Below are positions 27,229 to 36,460 of a stretch of 64,000 nt of DNA, one piece after another (within the stretch, counting starts at the first letter, position 1; the number at the start of each line of letters is the position of its first letter). The notes beneath the pieces were generated by a model that saw only the letters and a list, made by a program, of their open reading frames with translations, ran no database searches and was not told the DNA's origin. The position numbers and the translations under genes were made by a program. Source of the DNA: Anaerolineae bacterium (lineage in GTDB: Bacteria; Chloroflexota; Anaerolineae; Aggregatilineales; Aggregatilineaceae); NCBI GenBank assembly GCA_023382715.1, contig JAHDWP010000002.1, positions 1 through 64,000 of the forward strand, read 5' to 3'.

Positions 27229-28836
27229 TCACTCCCCACGATAGAGCGGATAGTACCACAGAAGGTTGTCGGGCAGTTGTACATAGCCCTGGATGTCGTC
27301 GCGCATGGCGATCTCGAACGGCATATCCACAACGTATAGTGCCGGAGCATCGTCGTTGAGAATACGCTGATATTCGGCAGCAAGCTCGGCTTTACGATCC
27401 GGGTCGAGCGTGCTGGCCAGATCGTCAATGACGGCGTCGAGGTCCGGATTGCTGTAACCCATCCAGTTGGCGACGGCCTCCGTCTCGAAGAATAACTTGC
27501 CCGTGTAGCCTGCGTCGTCCACGTACCACAGCAGGTCGCGCATCCAGGCTTGATGCTCCAGCGTGCCAAGCTGCTCGGCGAACACCGCAGACGGCTGACG
27601 GTTAATGGTCATGGCCACGCCGATCTGAGCGAAAGCGTCTTGCAGCAGGATGGCGATCTGCTCAATGGTCGGATCGCCCTGGGCAATGTCTAGCGTGAAC
27701 TCAAAACCGTCAGCATAGCCGGCCTCGGCCAGGAGTTCTCTGGCTCTGTTCAAGTCGTAACTGTATGGCCACAGCGTGCTGTCGTGAAACTGGCCCGCTA
27801 CTGGGATCGGCCCCTTTGAGATCAGCCCATTGCCGTTGAAGATGCCGTTCAACACATCTTCTTGGGGGACGGCATAGGTCAGCGCCTGACGAACCAGCTT
27901 GTTGGTGAAGGGTTCTTTCTGCACATTGAAGCCGAGGATCATCTGATTGCGCGTCGGCACAGAAAGAATCTTGACGCCGGGACTGCCGCGCAACAAGTTC
28001 AGTTCGTCCGCGCTCAGATCTTTGGCGATGTCTACTTCACCTTGCTGAAGCAACAGGGCACGGTCTGCCGAGGAGGGGATGACGCGCAGGATCACCTGGT
28101 CAAAGAAGGCAGGACCATCCCAGTAGTCTGCGTTAGCGCGCAGCACCATCTCGACACCGGCTTCCCAGCTTTCGACGTAGAACTCGCCCGACCCGATATC
28201 ATTCTTGGCGAGCCAACGAGTTGCCCAGGGATCATCACTCTCGACGTGAGCTTGAGCCTCTAGAGCATCCATCGGAGCCTGCGACTGATCGCGGAACAGG
28301 TAGAAGAACCAGGGGCTAGGAGCGGAGAAGTTAATCTTCACCTGGTAGTCGCCCAGCTTCTCCACCTGGTCCATGCTGTTGATGTTAGCCGTCAGGGCGT
28401 TCCACTCCGTGCCGGACTGCGTACCATAGGCCCGCTCGAACCAGTAGATGAAGTCATCAGCGGTCACTTCGCGCCCGGTCTTGGGGAAGGTTGCCCCCTG
28501 ACGAATGTTGAGAGTGATGGACAACCCATCGTCGGACCAGGTCCACGACTCGACGGCGGCACCCTCGATGACGCTTACATCAGTGGCGCTGTAACCCTCC
28601 CCCGTGTCGTACCACCTGTAGCGGAAGAACTGGTCGTAGATGTTGTAGTTCACCTCATTCGAACGCTGGAAACGCGAAAACGGCGGGTCCAGCGTCTCAA
28701 CATCGCCTGAGATCGCAATGACCAGCACGTTCTCGTCATCCTGGGCCTGAAGTGGGCTGGCGCTAATCCAGCCGCTCAGCAGCAACGCCAGAACGAGGAT
28801 CGGCCCACAAAGTCGAAATAGCTTCTTGGGATTCAT
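27229..28836 (-). CDS. Extracellular solute-binding protein family 5 (peptide/opine/nickel type)
   Basis: A 535-residue exported binding protein. The signal peptide spans about residues 1-31 (PILVLALLLSGWISASPLQAQ) without a lipobox cysteine at the cleavage point. The mature start, VLVIAISGDVETLDPPFSRF, is characteristic of SBP_bac_5, as are ITLNIRQGATFPKTGREVTA and the RQALTYAVPQEDVLNGIF stretch. It delivers ligand to the DppBCDF-like complex encoded downstream. It lies downstream of the LacI gene on the same strand with a 69-bp gap and is probably under its control. The ligand is unknown; peptides, oligosaccharides or opines are possible in this family. Confidence 0.92.
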   Translation of the reverse strand: MNPKKLFRLCGPILVLALLLSGWISASPLQAQDDENVLVIAISGDVETLDPPFSRFQRSNEVNYNIYDQFFRYRWYDTGEGYSATDVSVIEGAAVESWTWSDDGLSITLNIRQGATFPKTGREVTADDFIYWFERAYGTQSGTEWNALTANINSMDQVEKLGDYQVKINFSAPSPWFFYLFRDQSQAPMDALEAQAHVESDDPWATRWLAKNDIGSGEFYVESWEAGVEMVLRANADYWDGPAFFDQVILRVIPSSADRALLLQQGEVDIAKDLSADELNLLRGSPGVKILSVPTRNQMILGFNVQKEPFTNKLVRQALTYAVPQEDVLNGIFNGNGLISKGPIPVAGQFHDSTLWPYSYDLNRARELLAEAGYADGFEFTLDIAQGDPTIEQIAILLQDAFAQIGVAMTINRQPSAVFAEQLGTLEHQAWMRDLLWYVDDAGYTGKLFFETEAVANWMGYSNPDLDAVIDDLASTLDPDRKAELAAEYQRILNDDAPALYVVDMPFEIAMRDDIQGYVQLPDNLLWYYPLYRGE

Positions 28837-28905
28837 AGCGCTTCCTCCGCAGCAACAACGAACGATCTCGCTGACGATGAGTTCTTGGTTGTCGGCAACC
28901 TCCTC

Positions 28906-29922
28906 TCACGATGACTTGGATTGAACGGGACTGCCACACGATGCGCGGACGATCAACTCAGTCTCTAGCACAACGGTATACGTAGGACGCCGGGGATTGG
29001 CGATACGCTCAAGGAGCAAGCGTGCGGCATTAACTCCAATTTCAAAAGCTGGTTGAGCGACTGTAGTCAGAGGTGGGTTGAGCGAAATGGCCCAGGACAG
29101 ATCGTCGAAGCCAATCACGGCGATGTCAGAGGGGATATTTCTGCCAGCCTCGTGGATTGCGTTGAGCGCGCCAATCGTCATTTGATTGTTAGCGACGAAC
29201 ACCGCCGTCGGAGGATCGGGCAGGCTGATCAACTGCCAGGACAACTCATAGCCGCTACTCTGCCGGTAATCGCCGAAGCAGGCCAAGGAAGAATCAACAC
29301 GCAGACCGGCATCGGCCATGGCCTGCAAGTAGCCCGCATAACGCTCACGGCCAGTCGTCAAATGCAGAGGACCACTAACTATACCGATACGTGTGTGACC
29401 AAGCCGGATTAGGTGATGGATCGCCTTGAGTGAGCCTTCGAAGTTGTTAACCACCACTGTATCCACTTCGATATTGTGCATCCGGCGATCCACGACGGCC
29501 ACGGCCAGGCCTTGCTCTATGGCGCTGGCCAGAGCGGAAGAGTCTTCACGAGTGGGCGCGATGATGAGACCGCCTACATCCTCGGTTTGCATCAGGCGGA
29601 TGAAGGATGCTTCTCGATCGGTATTGGCGTCAGCATTTCCTATCAGAACGCTCGATCCGCCCCGGGAGAGGACATGCTCAATGCCTCGCAGCACATGAAC
29701 GTAAAAGGGATTGGTGATGTCTGAGAAGATGACGCCAACGAGCCTGCTATGGCTGGCACGCAAGCGTTGCGCCACACGGCTGGGACGGTAGTTCAGGTCC
29801 TCGATAGCAACCAGGACGCGCTCTGTTAGCTCGTCGGTGACGTGTGGGTGGTGGTTGAGGACTCGCGACACAGTGGTGACGGAGACCCCTGCACGCTTGG
29901 CGACATCTTTGATAGTAGGCAT
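28906..29922 (-). CDS. LacI-family transcriptional regulator
   Basis: A 338-residue repressor. The N-terminal LacI helix-turn-helix is canonical (TIKDVAKRAGVSVTTVSRVL), followed by the hinge helix NYRPSRVAQRLRA and a periplasmic-binding-protein-like ligand domain (LVGVIFSDITNPFYVHVLRG ... AVFVANNQMTIGALNAIHEA ... VIGFDDLSWA). It is first gene of the minus-strand unit ahead of the Dpp-type importer. An AAAACGTTTT palindrome lies just upstream and is a likely autoregulatory operator. LacI control of an Opp/Dpp importer hints at a sugar-containing substrate, but that is inference. Confidence 0.93.
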   Translation of the reverse strand: MPTIKDVAKRAGVSVTTVSRVLNHHPHVTDELTERVLVAIEDLNYRPSRVAQRLRASHSRLVGVIFSDITNPFYVHVLRGIEHVLSRGGSSVLIGNADANTDREASFIRLMQTEDVGGLIIAPTREDSSALASAIEQGLAVAVVDRRMHNIEVDTVVVNNFEGSLKAIHHLIRLGHTRIGIVSGPLHLTTGRERYAGYLQAMADAGLRVDSSLACFGDYRQSSGYELSWQLISLPDPPTAVFVANNQMTIGALNAIHEAGRNIPSDIAVIGFDDLSWAISLNPPLTTVAQPAFEIGVNAARLLLERIANPRRPTYTVVLETELIVRASCGSPVQSKSS

Positions 29923-29959
29923 TGAGAGTAATCGCTGACAAATAGATGGGACCGGACAG

Positions 29960-29969
29960 AAAACGTTTT
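29960..29969. promoter_or_regulatory. Candidate LacI-family operator
   Basis: AAAACGTTTT is a perfect 10-bp palindrome with the central CG usual for LacI-family sites, 38 bp upstream of the regulator start. Confidence 0.5.
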
Positions 29970-30120
29970 TTCTCAGTCGCGCGAATAACCGTTGAAATCG
30001 TTACCAGAGATATTCACCACCATACGACATTTCTACGCCATATGTCAAGCATTTTCTGCTGAAGTGGTTATTTGGAGATCTTCCTGGTGGATACTGTTGA
30101 AGGGCCAGGCGTGCCTAACC

Positions 30121-30190
30121 AACCAGCTCAAGTGGAACCGTTTTGCCCCAATGAACCCTGTGAGGTGTACGGTGAGACCGGGGCGACGCT
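30121..30190 (+). pseudogene. Remnant of an IS1-like transposase zinc finger
   Basis: The sequence GCTCAAGTGG, then TTTTGCCCCAA and TGTACGG repeats the start of the IS1-like gene at about 20010-20060. It encodes FCPNEPCEVYGETGA, matching FCPNEQCELYGEIEA there. Only this short piece remains. The surrounding 29923-30415 region holds the LacI operator and no other gene I can support. Confidence 0.65.
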
Positions 30191-30415
30191 GGTAGTTGCT
30201 TTATTCATCTTCAGGACTAAGCCCCAGCAGGGCTGGAACCACTCCGCTCCGGGAACGTTCCGTGAAGGACACTGCTCCGCATGCTCGACATCGCCGGTAA
30301 CGCAGTTCATCCTTTCCAGGTCTTATACACAGTCAGGTTGTTTCGCCCTGCCGTATTCACACGTTCTCTTCCTATCCCATTGGAGACAGCCTCGCCTTAC
30401 CGTCCTGCAAAATTA

Positions 30416-31246
30416 TCATTCTTTGACCGCACCCGCGGCCAATCCCTGTACAAAGTACCTGCCCACTAATCCGAAAAAGAATATCACGGGGACAACTGTC
30501 AGAATGGATGCGGCGGATATTTGACCCCAGTTGATAGAGTAGGCAGAAGTCCAACCCGCGATCCCGACGGGGACTGTCTGGTTGGATGGCGAGGATAAGA
30601 GGATCGCTGGAAACAGGTAGTCATTCCATGACACCACGAAAGAAAAGATCGCCACGGTCGCGATGCCGGGCGCAATGAGCGGCGTGAAGATCTGAGCCAG
30701 CACACGCAAGCGACTCGCCCCATCAATGCGCGCCGCATCTTCAAGCTCAACGGGTACTCCATCAAAGAAAGAGCGCAGCGTCCAGATACCAAATGGCAGG
30801 GCCAGAATCACGTGCACTAGAACAACGCTGATGATGTTGTCATAGAGTCCCAGATTCGCCATTACGCGGAACAGAGGGATGATCAGCAATATGCCAGGAA
30901 ATAGATAGACCAGCAGAATTCCGAGAGAGAAAAGAGTCTTACCCCGAAAACGCAGCCGACTAAGGCTATAGGCAGCCCCAACCGAAAGGAGTAGGGTTAG
31001 CACAGTGGCCGCGACTCCCACAACGATGCTGTTTCTCATGAACGTCGTATATCTGGACTCGTACAGCACATCGCGATAATGCTGCAGAGTGGCATCTTCA
31101 GGAAAGAACGTCGGCGTGCTTGCCATCATCTCTGGCAATTTCTTGAAAGAAGTGATGAGCGTCCAGTAGATGGGCGAGATATAGACTAACACTAACATGA
31201 GAAGAATAGCGTATATCAGCAACCGCTGACCTAAACTTGGGCGCAT
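30416..31246 (-). CDS. Sugar ABC transporter permease (MalG-type)
   Basis: A 276-residue inner-membrane protein with six predicted membrane segments. The N-terminus (LLMLVLVYISPIYWTLITSF) and the EAA loop (ELEDAARIDGASRLRVLAQI, then FTPLIAPGIATVAIF) are typical of carbohydrate-uptake-family permeases. The C-terminus reads YFVQGLAAGAVKE, as in MalG homologues. It is the distal gene of the SBP-MalF-MalG unit and lies nine bases after the MalF-like gene. No dedicated ATPase is nearby, so a shared MsmX-like ATPase is expected elsewhere. Confidence 0.93.
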   Translation of the reverse strand: MRPSLGQRLLIYAILLMLVLVYISPIYWTLITSFKKLPEMMASTPTFFPEDATLQHYRDVLYESRYTTFMRNSIVVGVAATVLTLLLSVGAAYSLSRLRFRGKTLFSLGILLVYLFPGILLIIPLFRVMANLGLYDNIISVVLVHVILALPFGIWTLRSFFDGVPVELEDAARIDGASRLRVLAQIFTPLIAPGIATVAIFSFVVSWNDYLFPAILLSSPSNQTVPVGIAGWTSAYSINWGQISAASILTVVPVIFFFGLVGRYFVQGLAAGAVKE

Positions 31247-31255
31247 ATCTGCCTC

Positions 31256-32206
31256 TTAGCTGAGCTTCCGTCTCCCAAAAGTGACCAGATAGATAGTGGT
31301 GAACGGAACGATGAACATAACCAGCAACAGAACGGAAATTGTCGCAGCATTACTCATCCTGAAGAGGTGCAGACCTTGCTTGTAGATCAGAACTGGCAGT
31401 GTGGCAGTCCCATCTCCGGGGCCCCCCTGAGTCATCAGCCAGATGGGAGGAAACATATTGAAAAGCCAGATTACCAGAATAAAAGCGGTATTGGCGACTG
31501 CGGGGCGGATAAGCGGAAATGTGATCCGCCAGAAGATAGCCCAACTTGATGCCCCGTCCACACGAGCCGCCTCGTAGAGTGTCCCCGAGATCGTTTGCAT
31601 GGCAGCCAGAGTCACCACCGCCATGAAGGGAGTCCAACGCCAGGCGTTCACGAGAATCACAGCTAGCATTGCAGTCTCACGGCTAGCGAAAAAAGATACG
31701 GGTTGATCCACAAGACCGATCTGTCGCATCAAGTAATTTAGTACTCCCGCTACAGGGTCCAGAATCCAGCGCCACATCAGGACATTGACCACAATGGGGA
31801 ACATCCAGGGGAGCAAGCTCCACGTACGTACCGTCCGCTGGCCGTAGAACTGCAGGTTCAGTACGACGGCGATAGCGATCCCGATGGGCACAATCAGCAG
31901 AAGATTGCCCAGCGACCAGATAACTGTCAGGCGAGCGCTCTCCCAGAACTCCGATTTGTGGAGTATCTTTGCGTAATTGTCCAGGCCCACGAATGGTACG
32001 TTTTTCTCGATGGAGCGCTGGTTATGCAGACTCAGCCAGAACACGAGTCCAACAGGATAGCCAATGATACCCAGCATCCAGACCACAGAGGGCAGTGTAA
32101 GTAGAAACGAAAGCGGCCCATCTCGCTCTAGCCATGAGAGTAGCCTGGACGCAAGAGCTTTGAGGTCACTAGATTTCTTTTGTGATGAGCACTCCAGCGT
32201 TGCCAT
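31256..32206 (-). CDS. Sugar ABC transporter permease (MalF-type)
   Basis: A 316-residue permease forming a channel with the MalG-like partner. It has a hydrophobic first segment (FLLTLPSVVWMLGIIGYPVG), an EAA loop LYEAARVDGASSWAIFWRIT, and the FPPIWLMTQGGPGDGTATLP element common to MalF/UgpA-type proteins. The start at 32206 gives a cytoplasmic N-terminus of about 35 residues. A strong stem-loop at 32286-32310 separates it from the SBP gene. Confidence 0.93.
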   Translation of the reverse strand: MATLECSSQKKSSDLKALASRLLSWLERDGPLSFLLTLPSVVWMLGIIGYPVGLVFWLSLHNQRSIEKNVPFVGLDNYAKILHKSEFWESARLTVIWSLGNLLLIVPIGIAIAVVLNLQFYGQRTVRTWSLLPWMFPIVVNVLMWRWILDPVAGVLNYLMRQIGLVDQPVSFFASRETAMLAVILVNAWRWTPFMAVVTLAAMQTISGTLYEAARVDGASSWAIFWRITFPLIRPAVANTAFILVIWLFNMFPPIWLMTQGGPGDGTATLPVLIYKQGLHLFRMSNAATISVLLLVMFIVPFTTIYLVTFGRRKLS

Positions 32207-32285
32207 CTGAGAGCATCTCTCTATTCATAGAATAACTTCGTCCTGAGCCAGCGGGTCGGGCTTAGCAGAACCACAAGTCGGCGGT

Positions 32286-32310
32286 GAGGGCTGGCTAGCA
32301 GCCAGCCCTC
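32286..32310 (-). promoter_or_regulatory. Intercistronic stem-loop after the sugar-binding-protein gene
   Basis: GAGGGCTGGCT (32286-32296) pairs perfectly with AGCCAGCCCTC (32300-32310), a three-base loop between. Same position relative to SBP and permease genes as the hairpin at 27165. Confidence 0.7.
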
Positions 32311-32344
32311 CTCACGCTACCAGGCCACCGAGAGCTGGTACAAG

Positions 32345-33664
32345 CTAGTTCTCGATGATGTCTTGATACTGTTTGGCACCCCAGGCCACCGCGGCAACCG
32401 GACTCTCACCCTCGAGTACGATGCGTTGGAGAACCTTGCCCAATACGAACGAACTCTCGATCTGCGAGGCGTGCGGCGCACCCTCTGGGCCAGTGAAACC
32501 GATGATATCGATGCTGCTGCCAACCTGCGCTTGTACTGTCACCAGGTCGGCCACTTGAGCAACCACTGGATGGTTGAGAAATGCGTCTGACGAGGCAGTT
32601 GCCTCGGTAACGGGCATGAACAGGCCGGCCTCGATATTGAGCAGATCTGCGTGATTCTCAGGTTGGTAGAGCCATTCCAGAAAAGCTGCGACCGCATCAA
32701 TATCGGCAGTGCGTGTCACCGTGATCGCTCGCGGATAGCCTGTATGGCGACTCTCTTTACCTTCGGGGGCTGGCATGGGAGCCATTGCGTACTTTTCAAG
32801 TAGCTCCGGATCATTCGCGGCCAGTTCGCGAATCCACGCCCCATTGTACATCACTGTCGCACAACGGCCCGACTTGATGAGCAGTTCAGTTGCGCCCCAA
32901 TCTAGGTTCTCTTTGCCGGGTGGGGAGTATTCGGCAAGCTGGGCGAGGAAAGTGTATGTCTCAATGTTTTCGGGCGAGTCGAAGACAACCGTCTCTTCGC
33001 CATTCTCTACTGCAACGATGTCGCCACCGTTGGAGCGCAGAAACGACCACACGACCTGGCTGCCGTAGTTCCCGTTAGAAGACACAGGCAGGCAGAAGCC
33101 GTAGACATCCGTCACTCCATCCCCATCCTGATCGAGCATTAGAGCCTCAGCGGCCGCCAGTGTCTCGTCCCAGGTCTTGGGCGGTTCAAGTCCCGCTTCT
33201 GCATACAGATCCGCGCGGTAGGTCATCGGCCAGTAGACACCAAAGACCGGGATGGCATATTGTTGCCCATCTACTTTGTAGGGATTTGAGAGCGCTTCAG
33301 GGATCACAAACTGGTTGTCCAGGCTCTGAAAGATGTCATCAACCGGGACAACAGCATTGTTCTCCATAAGGATGGGCAACTGCGGTGGGTTAATGAGGAT
33401 GATATCGGGCAATTGGCCCGTAGCCATGCCAGACAGAAGCTTGGTCTGGTAGTCAGGGAAGTTGATCGGCACCTGCTCTACCTTGACCCCGGTTTCTTGT
33501 TCGTATCGCGCGAAAAGCTGCTCTATGCCCTCAACACGAGCAGGGGGAGTCTCCCAATGCCAGATCTCAATGGTGCCGCTTTGCGCTCTGGCTGGGGCAA
33601 CGACAACTCCCAAGGGAGCTACGACGATCGCGATGAGAGTCAGTACTACTGCAACGCGAGACAT
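32345..33664 (-). CDS. Extracellular sugar-binding protein (SBP family 1)
   Basis: A 439-residue exported binding protein. The signal peptide covers about 1-27 (LTLIAIVVAPLGVVVAPARAQ) with no lipobox. The mature protein begins GTIEIWHWETPPARVEGIEQ, followed by family-1 features such as YQTKLLSGMATGQLPDIILI and YAEAGLEPPKTWDETLAAAE. GGAGGGAATAACAAC precedes the ATG. It is first gene of the importer and separated from the lactonase gene by 127 bp. The sugar is unknown; gene neighbours suggest an oxidisable sugar or sugar acid precursor. Confidence 0.92.
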   Translation of the reverse strand: MSRVAVVLTLIAIVVAPLGVVVAPARAQSGTIEIWHWETPPARVEGIEQLFARYEQETGVKVEQVPINFPDYQTKLLSGMATGQLPDIILINPPQLPILMENNAVVPVDDIFQSLDNQFVIPEALSNPYKVDGQQYAIPVFGVYWPMTYRADLYAEAGLEPPKTWDETLAAAEALMLDQDGDGVTDVYGFCLPVSSNGNYGSQVVWSFLRSNGGDIVAVENGEETVVFDSPENIETYTFLAQLAEYSPPGKENLDWGATELLIKSGRCATVMYNGAWIRELAANDPELLEKYAMAPMPAPEGKESRHTGYPRAITVTRTADIDAVAAFLEWLYQPENHADLLNIEAGLFMPVTEATASSDAFLNHPVVAQVADLVTVQAQVGSSIDIIGFTGPEGAPHASQIESSFVLGKVLQRIVLEGESPVAAVAWGAKQYQDIIEN

Positions 33665-33791
33665 GTTGTTATTCCCTCCTAGCTGACAAGTTCACCATTC
33701 GAGTAACCGAGGACTGAGCCGAGTTACAAAATATGAACTCCTTAGCCTCCTTTCCCAATTCGCGATCAGATGTACTGAGCGGGCATACACG

Positions 33792-34685
33792 CTATTTCAG
33801 ATTGGAGCCACGAACCAGGCATCGCAGTCTATAGAGGCCCGTGCTGGCTGTGACGTAAAGACTACGCCGATCGTGGTCACCCCAGGCGAGATTGGCCGCC
33901 ACTTCTGGTATGGAAATTCGCGCCATGATCTTGCCGCTGGGGTTGCATATCCAAATGCCGCCCGACCCTGTGCAGAAGATATTGCCATTCTCATCAAGTT
34001 TCATACCGTCAGGCACACCCTCTTCATCCGCTTCTCCCTTGAGTGTGATCAGCACTTCTCCTCCTGACAACTGCCAGTCATCACTCACGCGGAATGAGCG
34101 AATATGCTCATGAACGGAGTCGTTGATATACAGGATGCTCTCGTCTGGACTCAATGCCAGGCCATTGGGAGCGTCGAAATCGTCCACCAGAAGTCTCGGC
34201 TCGCCCAGGTCTGGCCTCAGGTGGTATACACCCCGCCAAGGCTGCTCCTGCTCTGCTGGCCCTCCCAACCCCTCCATCAGGCCGTAATGAGGATCGGTGA
34301 AAAGAATCGATCCGTCAGCAGCAACGATGATATCGTTCGGGGCATTCAGCCGTCTCCCCTCGTACTGGTGGGCCAATACCGTTATCGTGCCGTCATGATT
34401 TTCACGAGTTACACGGCGCGTTTGGTGTTCACAGGTCAGCAGTCGCCCTTTGCAATCCAGACATAACCCGTTAGAGAAATGGCTAGGCTGGCGGTAGATC
34501 TGGACTCCCTCACGATCCGAATAGTGATAAATGGTGTTGGCGGGGATGTCGGAGAATAACAGCCGACTCCTAACGTGGTCCCACACAGGACCCTCAGTGA
34601 ACTTGAACCCATTAGCCAACCGCACAAGGTCTGTTGATGGAGCGACAAGCCTGGTGGCTTCACTTTCGAACACAGTGATAGCCAT
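33792..34685 (-). CDS. SMP-30/gluconolactonase-family lactonase
   Basis: A 297-residue six-bladed propeller hydrolase that should open sugar lactones to aldonic acids using a bound divalent metal. Family motifs are NGFKFTEGPVWDHVRSRLLF (metal-ligand Glu), YEGRRLNAPNDIIVAADGSI (metal-ligand Asn), DAPNGLALSPDESILYIND and the VPDGMKLDENGNIFCT segment (metal-ligand Asp). I choose ATG 34685 because GGGAGG lies nine bases upstream; a nearer ATG overlaps that site. With the SDR gene (37411) it would form an oxidise-then-hydrolyse pair. It lies in a minus-strand run that also includes the propeller and CysD-like genes. Confidence 0.88.
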   Translation of the reverse strand: MAITVFESEATRLVAPSTDLVRLANGFKFTEGPVWDHVRSRLLFSDIPANTIYHYSDREGVQIYRQPSHFSNGLCLDCKGRLLTCEHQTRRVTRENHDGTITVLAHQYEGRRLNAPNDIIVAADGSILFTDPHYGLMEGLGGPAEQEQPWRGVYHLRPDLGEPRLLVDDFDAPNGLALSPDESILYINDSVHEHIRSFRVSDDWQLSGGEVLITLKGEADEEGVPDGMKLDENGNIFCTGSGGIWICNPSGKIMARISIPEVAANLAWGDHDRRSLYVTASTGLYRLRCLVRGSNLK

Positions 34686-34749
34686 AGAGAGCATCCTCCC
34701 TCTGTCCAATACTGCCTCGCTTGCCGGAGGTTCTGTCAACAAGCAAGCT

Positions 34750-35085
34750 CTAGGGGTTAAAGTCATCCCCTGCGATCACGTATGCACGATGAGCAACGCT
34801 GCGAGCCAGTGCCGCAGCTTGTGGCCAGGCCCGCTGGTGTTCGGGGCTGGCCACCCACCGTCGGCGATTCTCTTCAGTATCGAATACCAACTCTAGCTGA
34901 TATTCAAACTGAGTTGGTGCTGCCCCGATCTCTTGAGCCAGATCGGCAGGGAAGATGCGCAGCAATGACGAGCGGATATATCCCTGCTGTTGACGCAACG
35001 CAGGAACATATACTGCGGTATACATAGCCTCAAACTCCGCCTGTTTGAGAGTGTCAATCTCAAAATAGATCTGCAGCAGCATCAT
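34750..35085 (-). CDS. Small dimeric alpha-beta-barrel protein (EthD/ABM-like)
   Basis: A 111-residue protein starting MMLLQIYFEIDTLKQAEFEA, with the strand-helix pattern of antibiotic-biosynthesis-monooxygenase or EthD-like domains. GYIRSSLLRIFPADLAQE and FEYQLELVFDTEENRRRWVA mark the later strands. The start at 35085 has a near-perfect site (GGAGGTGA, five bases away). It lies between the lactonase and the propeller genes. Such proteins act as small oxygenases, isomerases or accessory subunits; the reaction here is unknown. Confidence 0.6.
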   Translation of the reverse strand: MMLLQIYFEIDTLKQAEFEAMYTAVYVPALRQQQGYIRSSLLRIFPADLAQEIGAAPTQFEYQLELVFDTEENRRRWVASPEHQRAWPQAAALARSVAHRAYVIAGDDFNP

Positions 35086-35124
35086 TGAAGTCACCTCCCC
35101 AAAGAGACTATGCCAGGCCCTTAT

Positions 35125-36450
35125 TTAGCTGAAGAGCATTACATCCCTGATCCAGACCTTGCCTGGCCCATTCATGAACAGTCTTACGGCTACCGACTGC
35201 GCGTTGGCCGGAGCAACAGCCTCAAGGCGATCCTCAAGCCAGTCGGTCGTGCCAGTTACAAGCTGCCCCATCGGTCCTTCTGTTAGGTTGGTGATGAAGC
35301 CCCCATAGCTGTCAAGGAAACACAGTTGCAGGCAGGCAAACGCTTCGGGATGGATCCCTTCTGCTCTGATCTTGCCTCCGAGGTAATAAGATTTGCCTGC
35401 CTGTACGGCGACATACTGGACTAACATCAGCGCACCAGGCCGGTCATAGGCTAACCCACAGCACGCCATGTGTTCATCCCAAATGACCTCCCCACCTCCT
35501 TCCGCAAAGCGATTATCCAGCAGCCATCCAGTCGAAATGCCATCTCGGTCGCGCGCCTTGAAGAAGCCATTCTTCAGGCGAGGAAAGACCGTACGCATGT
35601 GGCGACGGTTGCGGAACATCCACACAATGTTGCCATAGATGTCCACTTCGATCGCGCGATGGTGGTTCTGATCAGAGATCAGAACATTTCCATTGGGCAG
35701 TTTGTCGGCTTTGTAGAAGCTGGCCCAGTAGTCCACCGAAAACGCCCAGACGATTTTCCCATCATGGGTGACTTCAAGAATGCGGTGATTGTTTGAGTCA
35801 CATATCAGAACGTTGCCATTAGGAAGCCGATCGGCGTCGCGGGGGTTGTTGAGCATCTCGCGCGAACCATCTCCGTAGCACCAGACGATGTCTTTGGAGA
35901 GAGTCACCTCGATGATACGGTTATGATCCGAATCGCAAATTAAGACGTTCCCGTTAGCCTGCATGTCTGTATTGTGTGGATGAGCGATCCCGGCGCTGTA
36001 CTCCCAGAGCACAGTGCCGCGACGATCCACAATAATGCAGCGGTTGTTATTGCGATCGGAGATGATGAAATTCCCGTCTGCCAGCTCGTGCGCATCATTG
36101 GGGTAATGGAGGTGCGAGCCATCTGAGAGGGTGCCGGTCCCCTCTCCCCAATGGTCGGAGTTCAGCACAACACGCTTATCAGGGGCGACTTCGAGCAAGC
36201 GGTTATTCGTAGTGTCGGTAATGAGCGTATTGCCGCTAGAGAGTCGTTTAGCGCTGTGCGCAAAGGAAAGACCCTCTGCATAACGCCAGACGATCTGGCC
36301 GGTTGGCGTTACTTCCAGGATCTCGCTACCCATGCGCGTTTCGTCACCCGCATCTGTGATCAGGGTATTGCCATTCGGCAACCTCTGGACATCGCACGGG
36401 AATTCGAGCATGCCCTCGATCTGAGCGGCAGAGTATTGTTCTGTGCCCAC
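35125..36450 (-). CDS. Arylsulfotransferase-like beta-propeller with C-terminal jelly-roll domain
   Basis: A 441-residue protein. Residues 1-300 hold about six repeats of the form DADRLPNGNVLICDSNNHRI-LEVTHDGKIVW, the pattern of ASST-like propellers. About 310-441 form a beta-rich domain (YVAVQAGKSYYLGGKIRAEG ... GPGKVWIRDVML) resembling carbohydrate-binding jelly rolls. No signal peptide is seen from the GTG start at 36450, so it appears cytoplasmic, unusual for ASST enzymes; a start further upstream would run into the CysD-like gene 10 bp away. It could be a sulfotransferase, a sugar-binding scaffold, or a related propeller enzyme. The adjacent CysD-like gene makes sulfur chemistry worth considering. 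Confidence 0.6.
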   Translation of the reverse strand: MGTEQYSAAQIEGMLEFPCDVQRLPNGNTLITDAGDETRMGSEILEVTPTGQIVWRYAEGLSFAHSAKRLSSGNTLITDTTNNRLLEVAPDKRVVLNSDHWGEGTGTLSDGSHLHYPNDAHELADGNFIISDRNNNRCIIVDRRGTVLWEYSAGIAHPHNTDMQANGNVLICDSDHNRIIEVTLSKDIVWCYGDGSREMLNNPRDADRLPNGNVLICDSNNHRILEVTHDGKIVWAFSVDYWASFYKADKLPNGNVLISDQNHHRAIEVDIYGNIVWMFRNRRHMRTVFPRLKNGFFKARDRDGISTGWLLDNRFAEGGGEVIWDEHMACCGLAYDRPGALMLVQYVAVQAGKSYYLGGKIRAEGIHPEAFACLQLCFLDSYGGFITNLTEGPMGQLVTGTTDWLEDRLEAVAPANAQSVAVRLFMNGPGKVWIRDVMLFS

Positions 36451-36460
36451 TGTCCTACTC

